The notes under the pieces were generated by a model. It saw only the letters and a program-made list of their open reading frames with translations. It was not told where the DNA came from and did not search any database. Source: Flemingiibacterium sp964430755 (GTDB lineage Bacteria; Bacillota; Clostridia; Oscillospirales; CAG-272). From it: a stretch of 64,000 nucleotides of DNA. Of this stretch, positions 51,917 to 60,237 are shown in pieces. How positions within the stretch are numbered: the first letter of the stretch is position 1; every line of letters starts with the position of its first letter. A program made the translations under genes and the position numbers. The stretch covers positions 1 through 64,000 of the forward strand of contig CAYSFT010000001.1 in the NCBI GenBank assembly GCA_964430755.1, in the 5' to 3' direction.

Positions 51917-52837
51917 TTAGTCTTTTTGGTAAACCATTGCCACCCAGTCGCTTTCCATTGCTTCCTCAACGAGGGTGAAGCCGTGACTCTTCATGGCCTT
52001 TCTGACATCCTCGGCATACACCTCAATAATACCGGACGTGATAAGATAAGAGCCTTTCTCCAGATAATTACCGATATCGGGCGACATTCTGACAATGATA
52101 TCAGCAACGATATTTGCAACAGCGAAATCATAAAGTCCGCCGTCTGTATCAACATTTGCAAGGAGATCGGAAACGTCACACGTGATATTGTCGCAGTCAT
52201 TATCCTTGCAGTTTTCGCGTGCCACACGCACGGCAACGGGATCTATATCATAAGCAAAGCACTCCTTCGCACCAAGCTTTGACGCGCATATAGCAAGTAT
52301 ACCGCTTCCCGTACCGACATCGAGCATACGCTGTCCCGGGACGAGATACTTTTCAATCAGCTTGCAGACAAGACGTGTTGTTTCATGAGTACCCGTACCG
52401 AAAGCCATACCGGGATCCATTCTGACGATAATGTCATCAGGCTCGGCATCGTATTCCTCCCAAGCAGGAACTATCACAAGTCTCTCGCCGACGCGAATGG
52501 GATGGTAATATTTCTTCCAAGCGGTTGACCACTCCTCCTCGTCAACGCCGATAAGCTCACATTTGGCATCAATTCCCTCTGCGCTGAAGCGTTCCTTCAA
52601 AAACAGCATATAATCGTTGTAATTTTTGTTGTCGGGAATGTATATTGAAACCGCGCCGCGTGTTTTGTCGGCGTTGAGTATACTTTCGTCAATAAGATCG
52701 CCGTAAACGGTCTTGAGTCCCTCCTCGATATCGCTGTAATCTTCAATCATAATACCGTTATCGAGCATACTCATAATAGCGGCAGTGCGCTCGATGTCAC
52801 CTGTTGCGACGGATACGCGAAGCTGTGTCCAGTTCAT
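51917..52837 (-). CDS. prmA: Ribosomal protein L11 methyltransferase
   Basis: Trimethylates ribosomal protein L11 using SAM. The 306-aa product has the N-terminal L11-binding domain (MNWTQLRVSVATGDIE) and the SAM domain with MDPGMAFGTGTHETTRL, MLDVGTGSGILAICASKLGA and VANIVADIIV. I use the ATG at 52837, behind AAGGAGATT. It follows dnaJ, a conserved Firmicutes order, across an 87-bp gap with a possible terminator. Confidence 0.95.
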   Translation of the reverse strand: MNWTQLRVSVATGDIERTAAIMSMLDNGIMIEDYSDIEEGLKTVYGDLIDESILNADKTRGAVSIYIPDNKNYNDYMLFLKERFSAEGIDAKCELIGVDEEEWSTAWKKYYHPIRVGERLVIVPAWEEYDAEPDDIIVRMDPGMAFGTGTHETTRLVCKLIEKYLVPGQRMLDVGTGSGILAICASKLGAKECFAYDIDPVAVRVARENCKDNDCDNITCDVSDLLANVDTDGGLYDFAVANIVADIIVRMSPDIGNYLEKGSYLITSGIIEVYAEDVRKAMKSHGFTLVEEAMESDWVAMVYQKD

Positions 52838-52866
52838 AATAATCTCCTTTAAAAAAATAATAATGT

Positions 52867-52894
52867 CCTCCGCCATCTCATGGGACAGCGGAGG
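52867..52894 (-). terminator. Possible terminator between dnaJ and prmA
   Basis: Minus-strand stem CCTCCGC/GCGGAGG (7 bp, 52867-52873 and 52888-52894). The T-run starts only about ten bases later, so it may be weak or allow read-through. Confidence 0.4.
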
Positions 52895-52924
52895 TTATTA
52901 AAATGTGTACACAATAATTATCAA

Positions 52925-54064
52925 TTATTTATTGAACAGTTTCTTTATAAAGCTGCTTTTCTTTGTGTTGTTCTTCTCTCCGAGACTTTCGGCGAACTTG
53001 CGCAGTAAATCCTTCTGTGCCTCCGTAAGTCCGCGCGGAGTTTCGATTGAAACCGCAAATATGAGGTCACCTCGGCTCTTGCTGTTGACATAAGGAATAC
53101 CGCGTCCGCGAAGCGTAAATTGCGTGCCGTGCTGTGTTCCCTCGGGAATGTTATATGTTTCCTTGCCCTCAAGCGTCGGAATCTCTATCTGTGCACCGAG
53201 TGCCGCCTCTGCATAGGTTATCGGCACTTCGCAGTATATGTTGTAACCGTCGCGCTCGAAAATCGGATGCGGACGAACCGAAACTGCAATAATGAGGTCA
53301 CCTGCCGAGCCGCCGTTTCTGCCGCTGTCGCCCTGGGAGCGAATCGCAACCTTTTGACCGTCATCAATACCTGCAGGAATCGTCACCTCAAGCTTCTTCG
53401 AGTTCTTAACATAGCCCTTACCCTTACAGTAAGTGCACGGTTCTTTTATCTTTTTACCGGTACCGCCGCAGTCTTCACAAGGACGTGTCGTCTGCATCAT
53501 ACCGAGCATAGTACGCTGCTGAACACGTACAGTACCCGTTCCGTGACAGGTTGAACAAGTGTCAACAGTAGTTCCCTTTTTTGCTCCGGAGCCTTCACAT
53601 TCGGGACATTTTTCAATCCGTCCGTAGCTTATTTCCTTTTTGCATCCGAACGCCGCTTCCTCAAAAGAAATCGTTACGCGCTGAAGAATATCACCGCCGC
53701 GCATCGGACCGTTACGGCGAGACGACTGTGAGCCGCCCATACCGCCACCAAAAAAGCTGCCGAAGATGTCGCCGAAAATATCAGAAGCATCAAAACCGCC
53801 AAAGCCCCCAAAACCGCCCTCAAATCCGTCCTGACCGTCAACTCCTGCATGACCGAACTGATCATAGCGCGACTTTTTCTCGGGATCGGACAGTACGGCA
53901 TAAGCCTCATTGACCTCTTTGAAATTTTTCTCGGCTTCAGCATCGCCCGGATTCATATCGGGATGATATTTTTTTGCAAGCTGACGGTAAGCCTTTTTAA
54001 TCGCCGCCTCGTCAGCCGATTTATCGAGGCCGAGCACCTCGTAATAATCTCTTTTATCTGCCAT
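52925..54064 (-). CDS. dnaJ: Chaperone protein DnaJ
   Basis: Co-chaperone that stimulates DnaK ATPase and binds unfolded proteins. The 379-aa type I protein has the J domain with HPD (KKYHPDMNPGD), a Gly/Phe-rich region (about 78-125), four CxxCxGxG zinc repeats (CPECEGSG, CSTCHGTG, CEDCGGTG, CTYCKGKG) and the C-terminal substrate-binding part. It is separated from dnaK by 676 bp holding a terminator and a palindromic element. No CIRCE or strong promoter is seen directly upstream. Confidence 0.97.
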   Translation of the reverse strand: MADKRDYYEVLGLDKSADEAAIKKAYRQLAKKYHPDMNPGDAEAEKNFKEVNEAYAVLSDPEKKSRYDQFGHAGVDGQDGFEGGFGGFGGFDASDIFGDIFGSFFGGGMGGSQSSRRNGPMRGGDILQRVTISFEEAAFGCKKEISYGRIEKCPECEGSGAKKGTTVDTCSTCHGTGTVRVQQRTMLGMMQTTRPCEDCGGTGKKIKEPCTYCKGKGYVKNSKKLEVTIPAGIDDGQKVAIRSQGDSGRNGGSAGDLIIAVSVRPHPIFERDGYNIYCEVPITYAEAALGAQIEIPTLEGKETYNIPEGTQHGTQFTLRGRGIPYVNSKSRGDLIFAVSIETPRGLTEAQKDLLRKFAESLGEKNNTKKSSFIKKLFNK

Positions 54065-54217
54065 GTGTATCTCCTCAATTTCAGGAAAATTGATAAATCT
54101 TTTTGTTTTCAGACTATTTCTTGTCCGCTTAACTTAATTATTATACTATATTATTTGAAATAAATAAACAATAATTTGTAAATTCGCAGTTTTTGTGGGG
54201 GGGAGTGGTTAGTGTTT

Positions 54218-54650
54218 GCGTATAGGAGATACGGTCGCTTTTTGAAAAAAGCTCCGCAAAAACTTTAATATACGCTATCGCTTCACAGGTCCATCGCATA
54301 AAGCTCCGAATATACGCTCTCGGTAGTCGGGAACCCTCCTCACTCCGTCTCCTCCGACTCCGTTCGGTATCCCAACGACCGTTTTACGGCAATCGTTCGT
54401 TAAATCACATTAATACTGTTTGCGGCACAAAAGTTACATTTATGCAGCAGAAGCTAAAGATGTCGTTGCAGAAATGGCAACCGATATGCGGTTGTTGGGA
54501 AGGTGAGCGAACGCGGAGGAGCGTGAGCGAGATGGGCCCCGACTACCGAGAGCGGTTTCGAAGCGGAGAACAAACACTCTGTGAGCTTTGCGTTCATTAA
54601 AGTTTTTTGCCAGGCTTTTTTTCAAAAAAAGCCGCGTATCCCCTTTATGC
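54218..54650. mobile_element. Palindromic MITE-like element between dnaK and dnaJ
   Basis: A 433-bp non-coding element. Its imperfect terminal inverted repeats are about 52 bp each (54218-54270 and 54597-54650). Both ends read GYRTA.AGG.GATACG, then a (T)n-GAAAAA-type stretch, then AAAAACTTTAAT. Inside is a perfect 15-bp inverted pair, CTCTCGGTAGTCGGG (54317-54331) with CCCGACTACCGAGAG (54538-54552). It codes for nothing and has no transposase. The ends are probably mobilised in trans (inference). Transcribed, it could fold into one large hairpin. Confidence 0.7.
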
Positions 54651-54673
54651 TTCGATTCCCACTCACTAAAACC

Positions 54674-54709
54674 AAAAACGGGCTGACTCAGCAAAAAACG
54701 AGCCAACCC
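54674..54709 (-). terminator. dnaK terminator
   Basis: Minus-strand stem GGGTTGGCTC (54700-54709) with GAGTCAGCCC (54680-54689), two G-T pairs, 10-base loop, then GTTTTTGG. It lies 31 bp past the dnaK stop. Confidence 0.75.
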
Positions 54710-54740
54710 ATTTTGATATTAAAACGTCAACGCTGTATGA

Positions 54741-56588
54741 TTACTCGTTTGTCTTATCCTCGAAATCTGCGTTATAGAAGGTGTCACCGTCAGCGCTCTG
54801 TGCGCCTGCGCCGGGATTTGCACCCATATCGGGACCTGCGCCCTGTGCACCCTGCTGCTGTGCATAAAGCTTCTCGGCAATCGGATAGAAAGACTTCTGA
54901 AGTGCCTCGGTGTCTGCCTTGATAGCCTCAATGTCACCGCCCTTGATGGTTTCCTTGAGCTTTTCAATAGCAGCCTGAACAGGCGCCTTTTCAGCATCGG
55001 TAACCTTATCGCCAAGCTCGCCGAGAGTCTTTTCAGTCTGGAAGATTGTGTTCTCAGCGTTATTCTTGGTTTCAACAGCTTCCTTCTGCTTCTTGTCTTC
55101 TTCGGCAAACTTCTCTGCTTCCTTAACTGCCTTGTCAATATCCTCCTGCGACATATTAGTCGAGGATGTGATAGTGATGTGCTGTTCCTTGCCGGTGCCC
55201 TTATCCTTTGCAGTTACGTTAACGATACCGTTAGCGTCGATATCAAAGGTTACTTCAATCTGCGGAATGCCGCGAGGTGCGGGAGCGATACCGTCAAGCG
55301 AGAAACGACCGAGAGTGGTGTTGCCTGCCGCCATATCGCGCTCACCCTGGAGAACGTGAATCTCAACCGAGGTCTGACCGTCAGCCGCAGTGGAATAAAC
55401 CTGGCTCTTCTTTACGGGGATGGTTGTATTTCTGTCGATAATTCTGTTGAATACGCCGCCGAGAGTTTCAATACCGAGCGAGAGAGGAGTTACGTCGAGA
55501 AGGAGAAGATCCTTAACGTCGCCGCCGAGTACGCCGCCCTGAATAGCCGCACCGAGTGCTACACATTCATCGGGGTTGATACCCTTGAAGGGTTCCTTGC
55601 CGATAAAGTCCTTAACTGCATCCTGAACTGCAGGAATTCTTGTCGAACCGCCAACGAGAAGCACCTTGTCGATCTGACCAACGGTGAGGCCGGAGTCTGC
55701 GAGTGCCTTCTTGGTGGGAGTCATGGTGCGCTCAACGAGGTCTGCTGTGAGTTCGTTGAATTTTGCTCTTGTGAGAGTTCCGTCAAAGTGCTTGGGGCCT
55801 GTTGCATCTGCGGTGATGAACGGGAGATTGATATTGGACGAGGCAACGCCCGAAAGTTCGATCTTTGCCTTTTCAGCAGCTTCCTTGAGTCTCTGGAGAG
55901 CCATCTTGTCATTGCGGAGATCAATGCCGTTTTCGCGCTTGAATTCTTCTGCAATCCAGTCAATGATACGTGCGTCGAAGTCGTCACCGCCGAGCTTGTT
56001 GTCGCCGTGTGTTGCGAGAACCTCGAAAACGCCGTCGGAAATTTCGAGAATGGATACGTCGAATGTACCGCCGCCGAGGTCGAATACCATGATCTTCTGC
56101 TCTTTTGCGTCCTTGTCAACGCCATATGCAAGTGCCGCCGCGGTGGGCTCGTTGATAATTCTCTGTACGTTAAGACCTGCGATCTTGCCTGCGTCCTTGG
56201 TTGCCTGACGCTGTGCATCGGTGAAGTATGCGGGAACGGTGATAACTGCGTCTGTAACAGTTGTTCCGAGATAAGCCTCCGCATCTGCCTTCAGCTTCTG
56301 AAGGATCATCGCGGAAACTTCCTGAGGAGCGTACTTCTTATCGTCGATGGATACCTTATAGTCAGAACCCATGTGACGCTTGATGGAAGAAACTGTACGG
56401 TCGGGGTTAGTTATAGCCTGACGCTTTGCAACCTGACCAACCATACGCTCGCCGGTTTTAGAGAATGCAACGACCGAAGGGGTTGTTCTTGCCCCCTCGG
56501 GGTTTGTGATAACGGTGGGTTCGCCGCCCTCAAATACAGCGACGCAAGAGTTTGTTGTACCTAAATCTATACCAATAATCTTTCCCAT
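54741..56588 (-). CDS. dnaK: Molecular chaperone DnaK (Hsp70)
   Basis: ATP-driven chaperone for protein folding. The 615-aa Hsp70 has all ATPase signatures (IGIDLGTTNSCVAVFE, VFDLGGGTFDVSIL, VLLVGGSTRIPAVQ), the substrate-binding domain (about 385-505) and a lid ending in a Gly/Gln-rich tail with acidic end (NADFEDKTNE). It follows grpE by 44 bp and belongs to the CIRCE-controlled hrcA operon. A terminator follows directly. Confidence 0.98.
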   Translation of the reverse strand: MGKIIGIDLGTTNSCVAVFEGGEPTVITNPEGARTTPSVVAFSKTGERMVGQVAKRQAITNPDRTVSSIKRHMGSDYKVSIDDKKYAPQEVSAMILQKLKADAEAYLGTTVTDAVITVPAYFTDAQRQATKDAGKIAGLNVQRIINEPTAAALAYGVDKDAKEQKIMVFDLGGGTFDVSILEISDGVFEVLATHGDNKLGGDDFDARIIDWIAEEFKRENGIDLRNDKMALQRLKEAAEKAKIELSGVASSNINLPFITADATGPKHFDGTLTRAKFNELTADLVERTMTPTKKALADSGLTVGQIDKVLLVGGSTRIPAVQDAVKDFIGKEPFKGINPDECVALGAAIQGGVLGGDVKDLLLLDVTPLSLGIETLGGVFNRIIDRNTTIPVKKSQVYSTAADGQTSVEIHVLQGERDMAAGNTTLGRFSLDGIAPAPRGIPQIEVTFDIDANGIVNVTAKDKGTGKEQHITITSSTNMSQEDIDKAVKEAEKFAEEDKKQKEAVETKNNAENTIFQTEKTLGELGDKVTDAEKAPVQAAIEKLKETIKGGDIEAIKADTEALQKSFYPIAEKLYAQQQGAQGAGPDMGANPGAGAQSADGDTFYNADFEDKTNE

Positions 56589-56632
56589 AATAAATATCTC
56601 CTTTATAAATAAAATGTATTGTTTACTAAAAT

Positions 56633-57250
56633 TTAATTTGCCACTTTAACAAGAGCCTCACGAAGCACGCGCTCACCCTTTTTGTAGCCCTTTTGGAAAA
56701 CCTCAACGATCTCGTTTTCGCCGAAGCTTTCATCGTCTATGTGCATCATAGCGTTGTGTATCTGCGGATCGAACTGCTCGCCCGGAGCACCGAACTCGGT
56801 TACACCTATCTTCTCAAACGATTCCTTTGCGCTCTTAAAAATGAGCTTGATTCCGTCTGCAAGCTGTGCACCGTCGCTGTAAGCCGCGGCACGCTCCAAA
56901 TTGTCCATAACCGGAAGTATCGCCGAGAGCGCATCAGCATAAGCGTCTGCGTATATTCCCTCTCGCTCCTTTGCACTGCGCCTGCGGAAGTTATCATATT
57001 CCGCCGCACAGCGAAGATACTTGTCATTCACCTCTGAAAGCTCAGACTGCGTTTTTTCGAGTGCCGATTTTGTTTCGGCAAGCTCTGCAGTCAGCTTTTT
57101 GTTTTCATCCTTCAAATGCTTATCCTCGCGTTTTTTGTCCTTCTTCGATATTTCGTCGGTTGAGCCGCCTTCGGTTTCGGCGAGAATTTCTTCCCACTTC
57201 TGTTCCTTGGCTTCTTCCGGCGACATTTCCTTTTTCTTATCGTCTGCCAT
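56633..57250 (-). CDS. grpE: Nucleotide exchange factor GrpE
   Basis: Releases ADP from DnaK. The 205-aa protein has a charged N-terminus, a long coiled coil (about 45-115; KKLTAELAETKSALEKTQSELSE broken by helix turns) and the C-terminal beta domain with FDPQIHNAMM and GYKKGERVLREALVKV. The start codon overlaps the hrcA stop by one base (TAATG). Confidence 0.96.
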   Translation of the reverse strand: MADDKKKEMSPEEAKEQKWEEILAETEGGSTDEISKKDKKREDKHLKDENKKLTAELAETKSALEKTQSELSEVNDKYLRCAAEYDNFRRRSAKEREGIYADAYADALSAILPVMDNLERAAAYSDGAQLADGIKLIFKSAKESFEKIGVTEFGAPGEQFDPQIHNAMMHIDDESFGENEIVEVFQKGYKKGERVLREALVKVAN

Positions 57251-58332
57251 TAGCTATCCTCCTCTTCTTCGCTGGATTCTATACCAAGCAGTCCACTCGG
57301 CTCGAGCATACTGCTGATGTTTTTCGACATATAATCAACAAGCGTTACCACCTTTGAATAGTCCATTCGTCTCGGGCCGATAACGCCTATCGCACCGATC
57401 ACCTTGTCTCCCGACTTGACTGTACGGAATATGAGAGATGAATTGTTCATCACCTCAACCGAATTTTCCGAGCCGATGTATACATTAGTCTGATCGGACA
57501 CGTCATGCGAAAGCACCTCACGGAGATCGTCCTGTTTATCAAATAAACCAAGCATATCGCGTACACGGTCTATATCCGAATATTCGGGATAATTGAGCAG
57601 GTTGTTAACTCCGTCAAACATAAGCTCGCCGTCATCAACCTCTCCAACCGTTTCGTATATGGTGCTGATTATCGGATTTATCAGTCGCTCACCGTCAGGC
57701 ACTCGCCTTTGCATATCAAGCATAACAGGAAGCGTGATGCCGTCAAGATCAAGTCCTGCAACGCAGTCGTTGAGAACCACAGTCAGCCGCTCAAGCGTGT
57801 CGCGCGAGACATCGAAGCCAAGCCGCACCTGACGCGTTTTAACATTTCCGCTCGCAGTCAGCATAACGAGAATGAAATTACGCGGCGAAAGATACATTGC
57901 ATCGAATCTAGCAACTGTCTGCCTTGCCGGTGTACGCTTGAGTGCGACACCCGTGTAATTAGTGAGCATACTCATCAACTTTGTCGCACGGTCGAGGATG
58001 CGGTCAAGCTCTGCCGCCTTGAGGGTTTGAAGTTTATTGAGTTCACCAAGCTCCGCCTGAGTCATACGGTACTGCTGCATGAGCTGATCAACATAAAATC
58101 TGTAACCAAGCTCGGATGGGATTCTGCCCGATGAGGTGTGAAGCTGTTCAAGATAACCCATATCCTCAAGCTCTGCCATCTCGTTGCGGATGGTAGCAGA
58201 CGAGAATGCTATCTGCTTATATTGAGTTAAATATTTTGAGCCTACGGGCTCACCGAGATTGATGTGCGTATCGATTATCGCTTTAAGTATCGCCTTTTTG
58301 CGCTCGGATAATTCAGTGTTTTTATCCTGCAT
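57250..58332 (-). CDS. hrcA: Heat-inducible transcription repressor HrcA
   Basis: Represses the class I heat-shock operon by binding CIRCE. The 360-aa protein has a winged HTH at the N-terminus (SERKKAILKAIIDTHINLGEPVGSKYL, SSATIRNEMAELEDMGYLEQLHTSSGRIPSELGYRFYVD) and the C-terminal IGSEN / VIGPRRMDYSKVV motifs. I use the ATG at 58332, which follows GGGAGGTG. A perfect CIRCE lies 52 bp upstream, giving autoregulation of hrcA-grpE-dnaK. Confidence 0.97.
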   Translation of the reverse strand: MQDKNTELSERKKAILKAIIDTHINLGEPVGSKYLTQYKQIAFSSATIRNEMAELEDMGYLEQLHTSSGRIPSELGYRFYVDQLMQQYRMTQAELGELNKLQTLKAAELDRILDRATKLMSMLTNYTGVALKRTPARQTVARFDAMYLSPRNFILVMLTASGNVKTRQVRLGFDVSRDTLERLTVVLNDCVAGLDLDGITLPVMLDMQRRVPDGERLINPIISTIYETVGEVDDGELMFDGVNNLLNYPEYSDIDRVRDMLGLFDKQDDLREVLSHDVSDQTNVYIGSENSVEVMNNSSLIFRTVKSGDKVIGAIGVIGPRRMDYSKVVTLVDYMSKNISSMLEPSGLLGIESSEEEEDS

Positions 58333-58383
58333 ACACACACCTCCCTTATATTTATAGCACACGCCCTTATTTGCGGTGTCGTT

Positions 58384-58410
58384 TTAGCACTCATTGCCGC
58401 CGAGTGCTAA
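58384..58410 (-). promoter_or_regulatory. CIRCE operator (HrcA binding site)
   Basis: Perfect TTAGCACTC (58384-58392), 9-base spacer, GAGTGCTAA (58402-58410). It sits just downstream of the -10 box at 58422-58427, so bound HrcA would block initiation. Confidence 0.97.
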
Positions 58411-58421
58411 ACACTGTATAT

Positions 58422-58450
58422 AGTATACCCCACATCACCGCCAAAATCAA
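58422..58450 (-). promoter_or_regulatory. hrcA operon promoter
   Basis: Minus-strand TTGATT (58445-58450), 17-bp spacer, TATACT (58422-58427), followed by CIRCE. Confidence 0.75.
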
Positions 58451-58528
58451 GACAATAACATATATTTTGTGTTAATAATTTGTAAATGAGCACGCACTCG
58501 AACACTGTTGAGTGCCACGAAAAAACAA

Positions 58529-58563
58529 ATGCCGACTCAATTTTGAAGAATCGGCATCATTTT
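58529..58563. terminator. Bidirectional terminator
   Basis: ATGCCGA (58529-58535) with TCGGCAT (58551-58557), A-run on one side and T-run on the other. It ends the deacetylase operon just past the stop at 58567. Confidence 0.85.
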
Positions 58564-58566
58564 TTA

Positions 58567-59256
58567 TTAACCAAGCAGACATTCTGCGTTAGTACCGTAG
58601 AAGATATCGTCCCGTCCCGAGATGAATTTACAAAATTCTTCAAGCTTTTCCCAGCTTTCATAATAATCGTGACCGTAAGCATGACCGTAAATATAGAAAA
58701 GCTTCGGCTTGTCAGGCTTCATATTGACAAACTTTTCTGCAAGCTCCATCATCTTCGGATTAAGATCCTCACAGGTTGCATTGAAAGCGAGCAGGTTTTC
58801 CGGCAGATCAAAGGAAAGCGTTTCAGCGCATCCGCGAGCGTACCTGACGCCGTTTTCACGAAGAACCTCAATTACGACATCATTGTATGTACCGCAGGGA
58901 TATGCAAGTCCAACGGGAACCTTACCGAAAAAGTCAGTAAGTCTCGCCCTGTCCGCAAGCACCTCGTATTTGCAAACCTCAGGTGAAACAAGATCAAGCT
59001 TCGCGTGTGTATATGCGTGCATTGCGATCTCGTGTCCCTCGTAGGTTTTAACAAGATCCTCGATCGGCATACGTGCGACGGTAACCTTCTCTCTGAACAC
59101 CCAGGGATACCCCGGACATCCCTCTCTGTGTCGTGAGCCGTTCAGATTAAATGTCGCCTTGAGATTGTACCTGTTGAGGATTTCAACCACACGCTTATCC
59201 TGCTCAACTCCATCGTCATAGCTGAACGTGACAGCCTTCATTTTTCCATTCCACAT
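58567..59256 (-). CDS. Polysaccharide deacetylase (NodB homology), copy 2
   Basis: The 229-aa carbohydrate esterase family 4-type protein removes N- or O-acetyl groups. The metal and catalytic motif TFSYDDG (SYDDG instead of TFDDG) and the HEIAMHAYTHAKLD motif with the two metal His are present. No signal peptide, so it is predicted cytoplasmic, unusual for wall deacetylases. It starts MWNGKMKAVTFSYDDG, identical to its upstream paralogue, which it follows by 14 bp. Confidence 0.88.
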   Translation of the reverse strand: MWNGKMKAVTFSYDDGVEQDKRVVEILNRYNLKATFNLNGSRHREGCPGYPWVFREKVTVARMPIEDLVKTYEGHEIAMHAYTHAKLDLVSPEVCKYEVLADRARLTDFFGKVPVGLAYPCGTYNDVVIEVLRENGVRYARGCAETLSFDLPENLLAFNATCEDLNPKMMELAEKFVNMKPDKPKLFYIYGHAYGHDYYESWEKLEEFCKFISGRDDIFYGTNAECLLG

Positions 59257-59270
59257 AGCTTCTTTTCTCC

Positions 59271-59957
59271 TTATAATAACGCTTCTGCATTTGTACAGTA
59301 ATATATGTCATCACGCCCCGAAAGGTACCTGCAAAGACGCTCCATGCGCTCCCAACGGTCTACCATGTCAAGCGCATAGCTGTGTCCCCAAACGTAAAAG
59401 AGCATCGGCTTTGTCGGTTTGGTGTTCACAAACTCCTCCGCAAGCTCAAACAAACGCTCATCCGAATCACAGCAAGTAGGGTTAAAACGCAGAAGATCAT
59501 CCTGCAGCTCAAACGAATGTGACGGTATGACAGTTCTCGCATATTTAACTCCGTTTTCACGAAGCACGTTCACAACTCTGTCGCTGTATCTGCCGCAAGG
59601 ATAAGCAAGTCCCACAGGCACTTTACCAAAAAAATCGGTCAACCTCGCTCTGTCTGCAAGAATCTCGTATTTACAAACCTCGTCAGAAAGCTTGTCAAGG
59701 TCAGCATGGGTATATGCGTGCATAGCAATTTCATGTCCCACGTAGGTTTCAGCCAAGTCCTCGATCGGCATACGCGCAACATTGATATTGCCGTTGAATG
59801 TCCACGGATATCCCGGACCTCCCTCTCTGTGCCGTGAGCCGTTCAGATTAAATGTCGCTTTCATACCGTAACGGTTAAACAGCTCAACAAGCCGCTTATC
59901 CTGCTCAACTCCATCGTCGTAGCTGAACGTGACAGCCTTCATTTTTCCATTCCACAT
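59271..59957 (-). CDS. Polysaccharide deacetylase (NodB homology), copy 1
   Basis: The 228-aa paralogue of the next gene has the same N-terminus, TFSYDDG motif, HEIAMHAYTHADLD motif and GLAYPCG. The two diverge mainly in the second half, and here the substrate-loop region reads FELQDDLLRFNPTCCDSD. I use the ATG at 59957, behind GGTGGGAAG. A consensus promoter precedes it. The pair is a tandem gene duplication with probable specialisation. No signal peptide is seen. Confidence 0.88.
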   Translation of the reverse strand: MWNGKMKAVTFSYDDGVEQDKRLVELFNRYGMKATFNLNGSRHREGGPGYPWTFNGNINVARMPIEDLAETYVGHEIAMHAYTHADLDKLSDEVCKYEILADRARLTDFFGKVPVGLAYPCGRYSDRVVNVLRENGVKYARTVIPSHSFELQDDLLRFNPTCCDSDERLFELAEEFVNTKPTKPMLFYVWGHSYALDMVDRWERMERLCRYLSGRDDIYYCTNAEALL

Positions 59958-60004
59958 TTTACTTCCCACCTTATCAAATATTCGTACAAAACACACTTTT
60001 TATA

Positions 60005-60033
60005 ATTATACACCCCGTGAAACCCGGTGTCAA
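60005..60033 (-). promoter_or_regulatory. Promoter of the deacetylase pair
   Basis: Minus-strand consensus TTGACA (60028-60033), 17-bp spacer, TATAAT (60005-60010), 48 bp before the start at 59957. Confidence 0.8.
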
Positions 60034-60160
60034 CCCCCACAAATACATTTTTTAAAAAATGCAGCAAAAAATCCTATAATACATAAGCTTTCTGCCGATT
60101 TCCGTTTTTGTGCGATTTTTATATATTATGTACGAAAATTGAAAAATCGAATATTTTCAC

Positions 60161-60189
60161 TTGCATTTTGAGAAATTTAGGTGTATAAT
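60161..60189 (+). promoter_or_regulatory. Promoter of the oadB operon
   Basis: TTGCAT (60161-60166), 17-bp spacer, TATAAT (60184-60189), 49 bp before the start. The rest of the 280-bp divergent gap is AT-rich without other clear signals. Confidence 0.65.
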
Positions 60190-60237
60190 AATGAGGTGTT
60201 TGTTTTATGTATTCAATGAAAGGTATGGTTTAATAAA

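Noticed and set aside
55048..56564. Long open frames antisense to dnaK
   Set aside because: They mirror the biased codon use of dnaK, have no ribosome sites and encode no recognisable domain.
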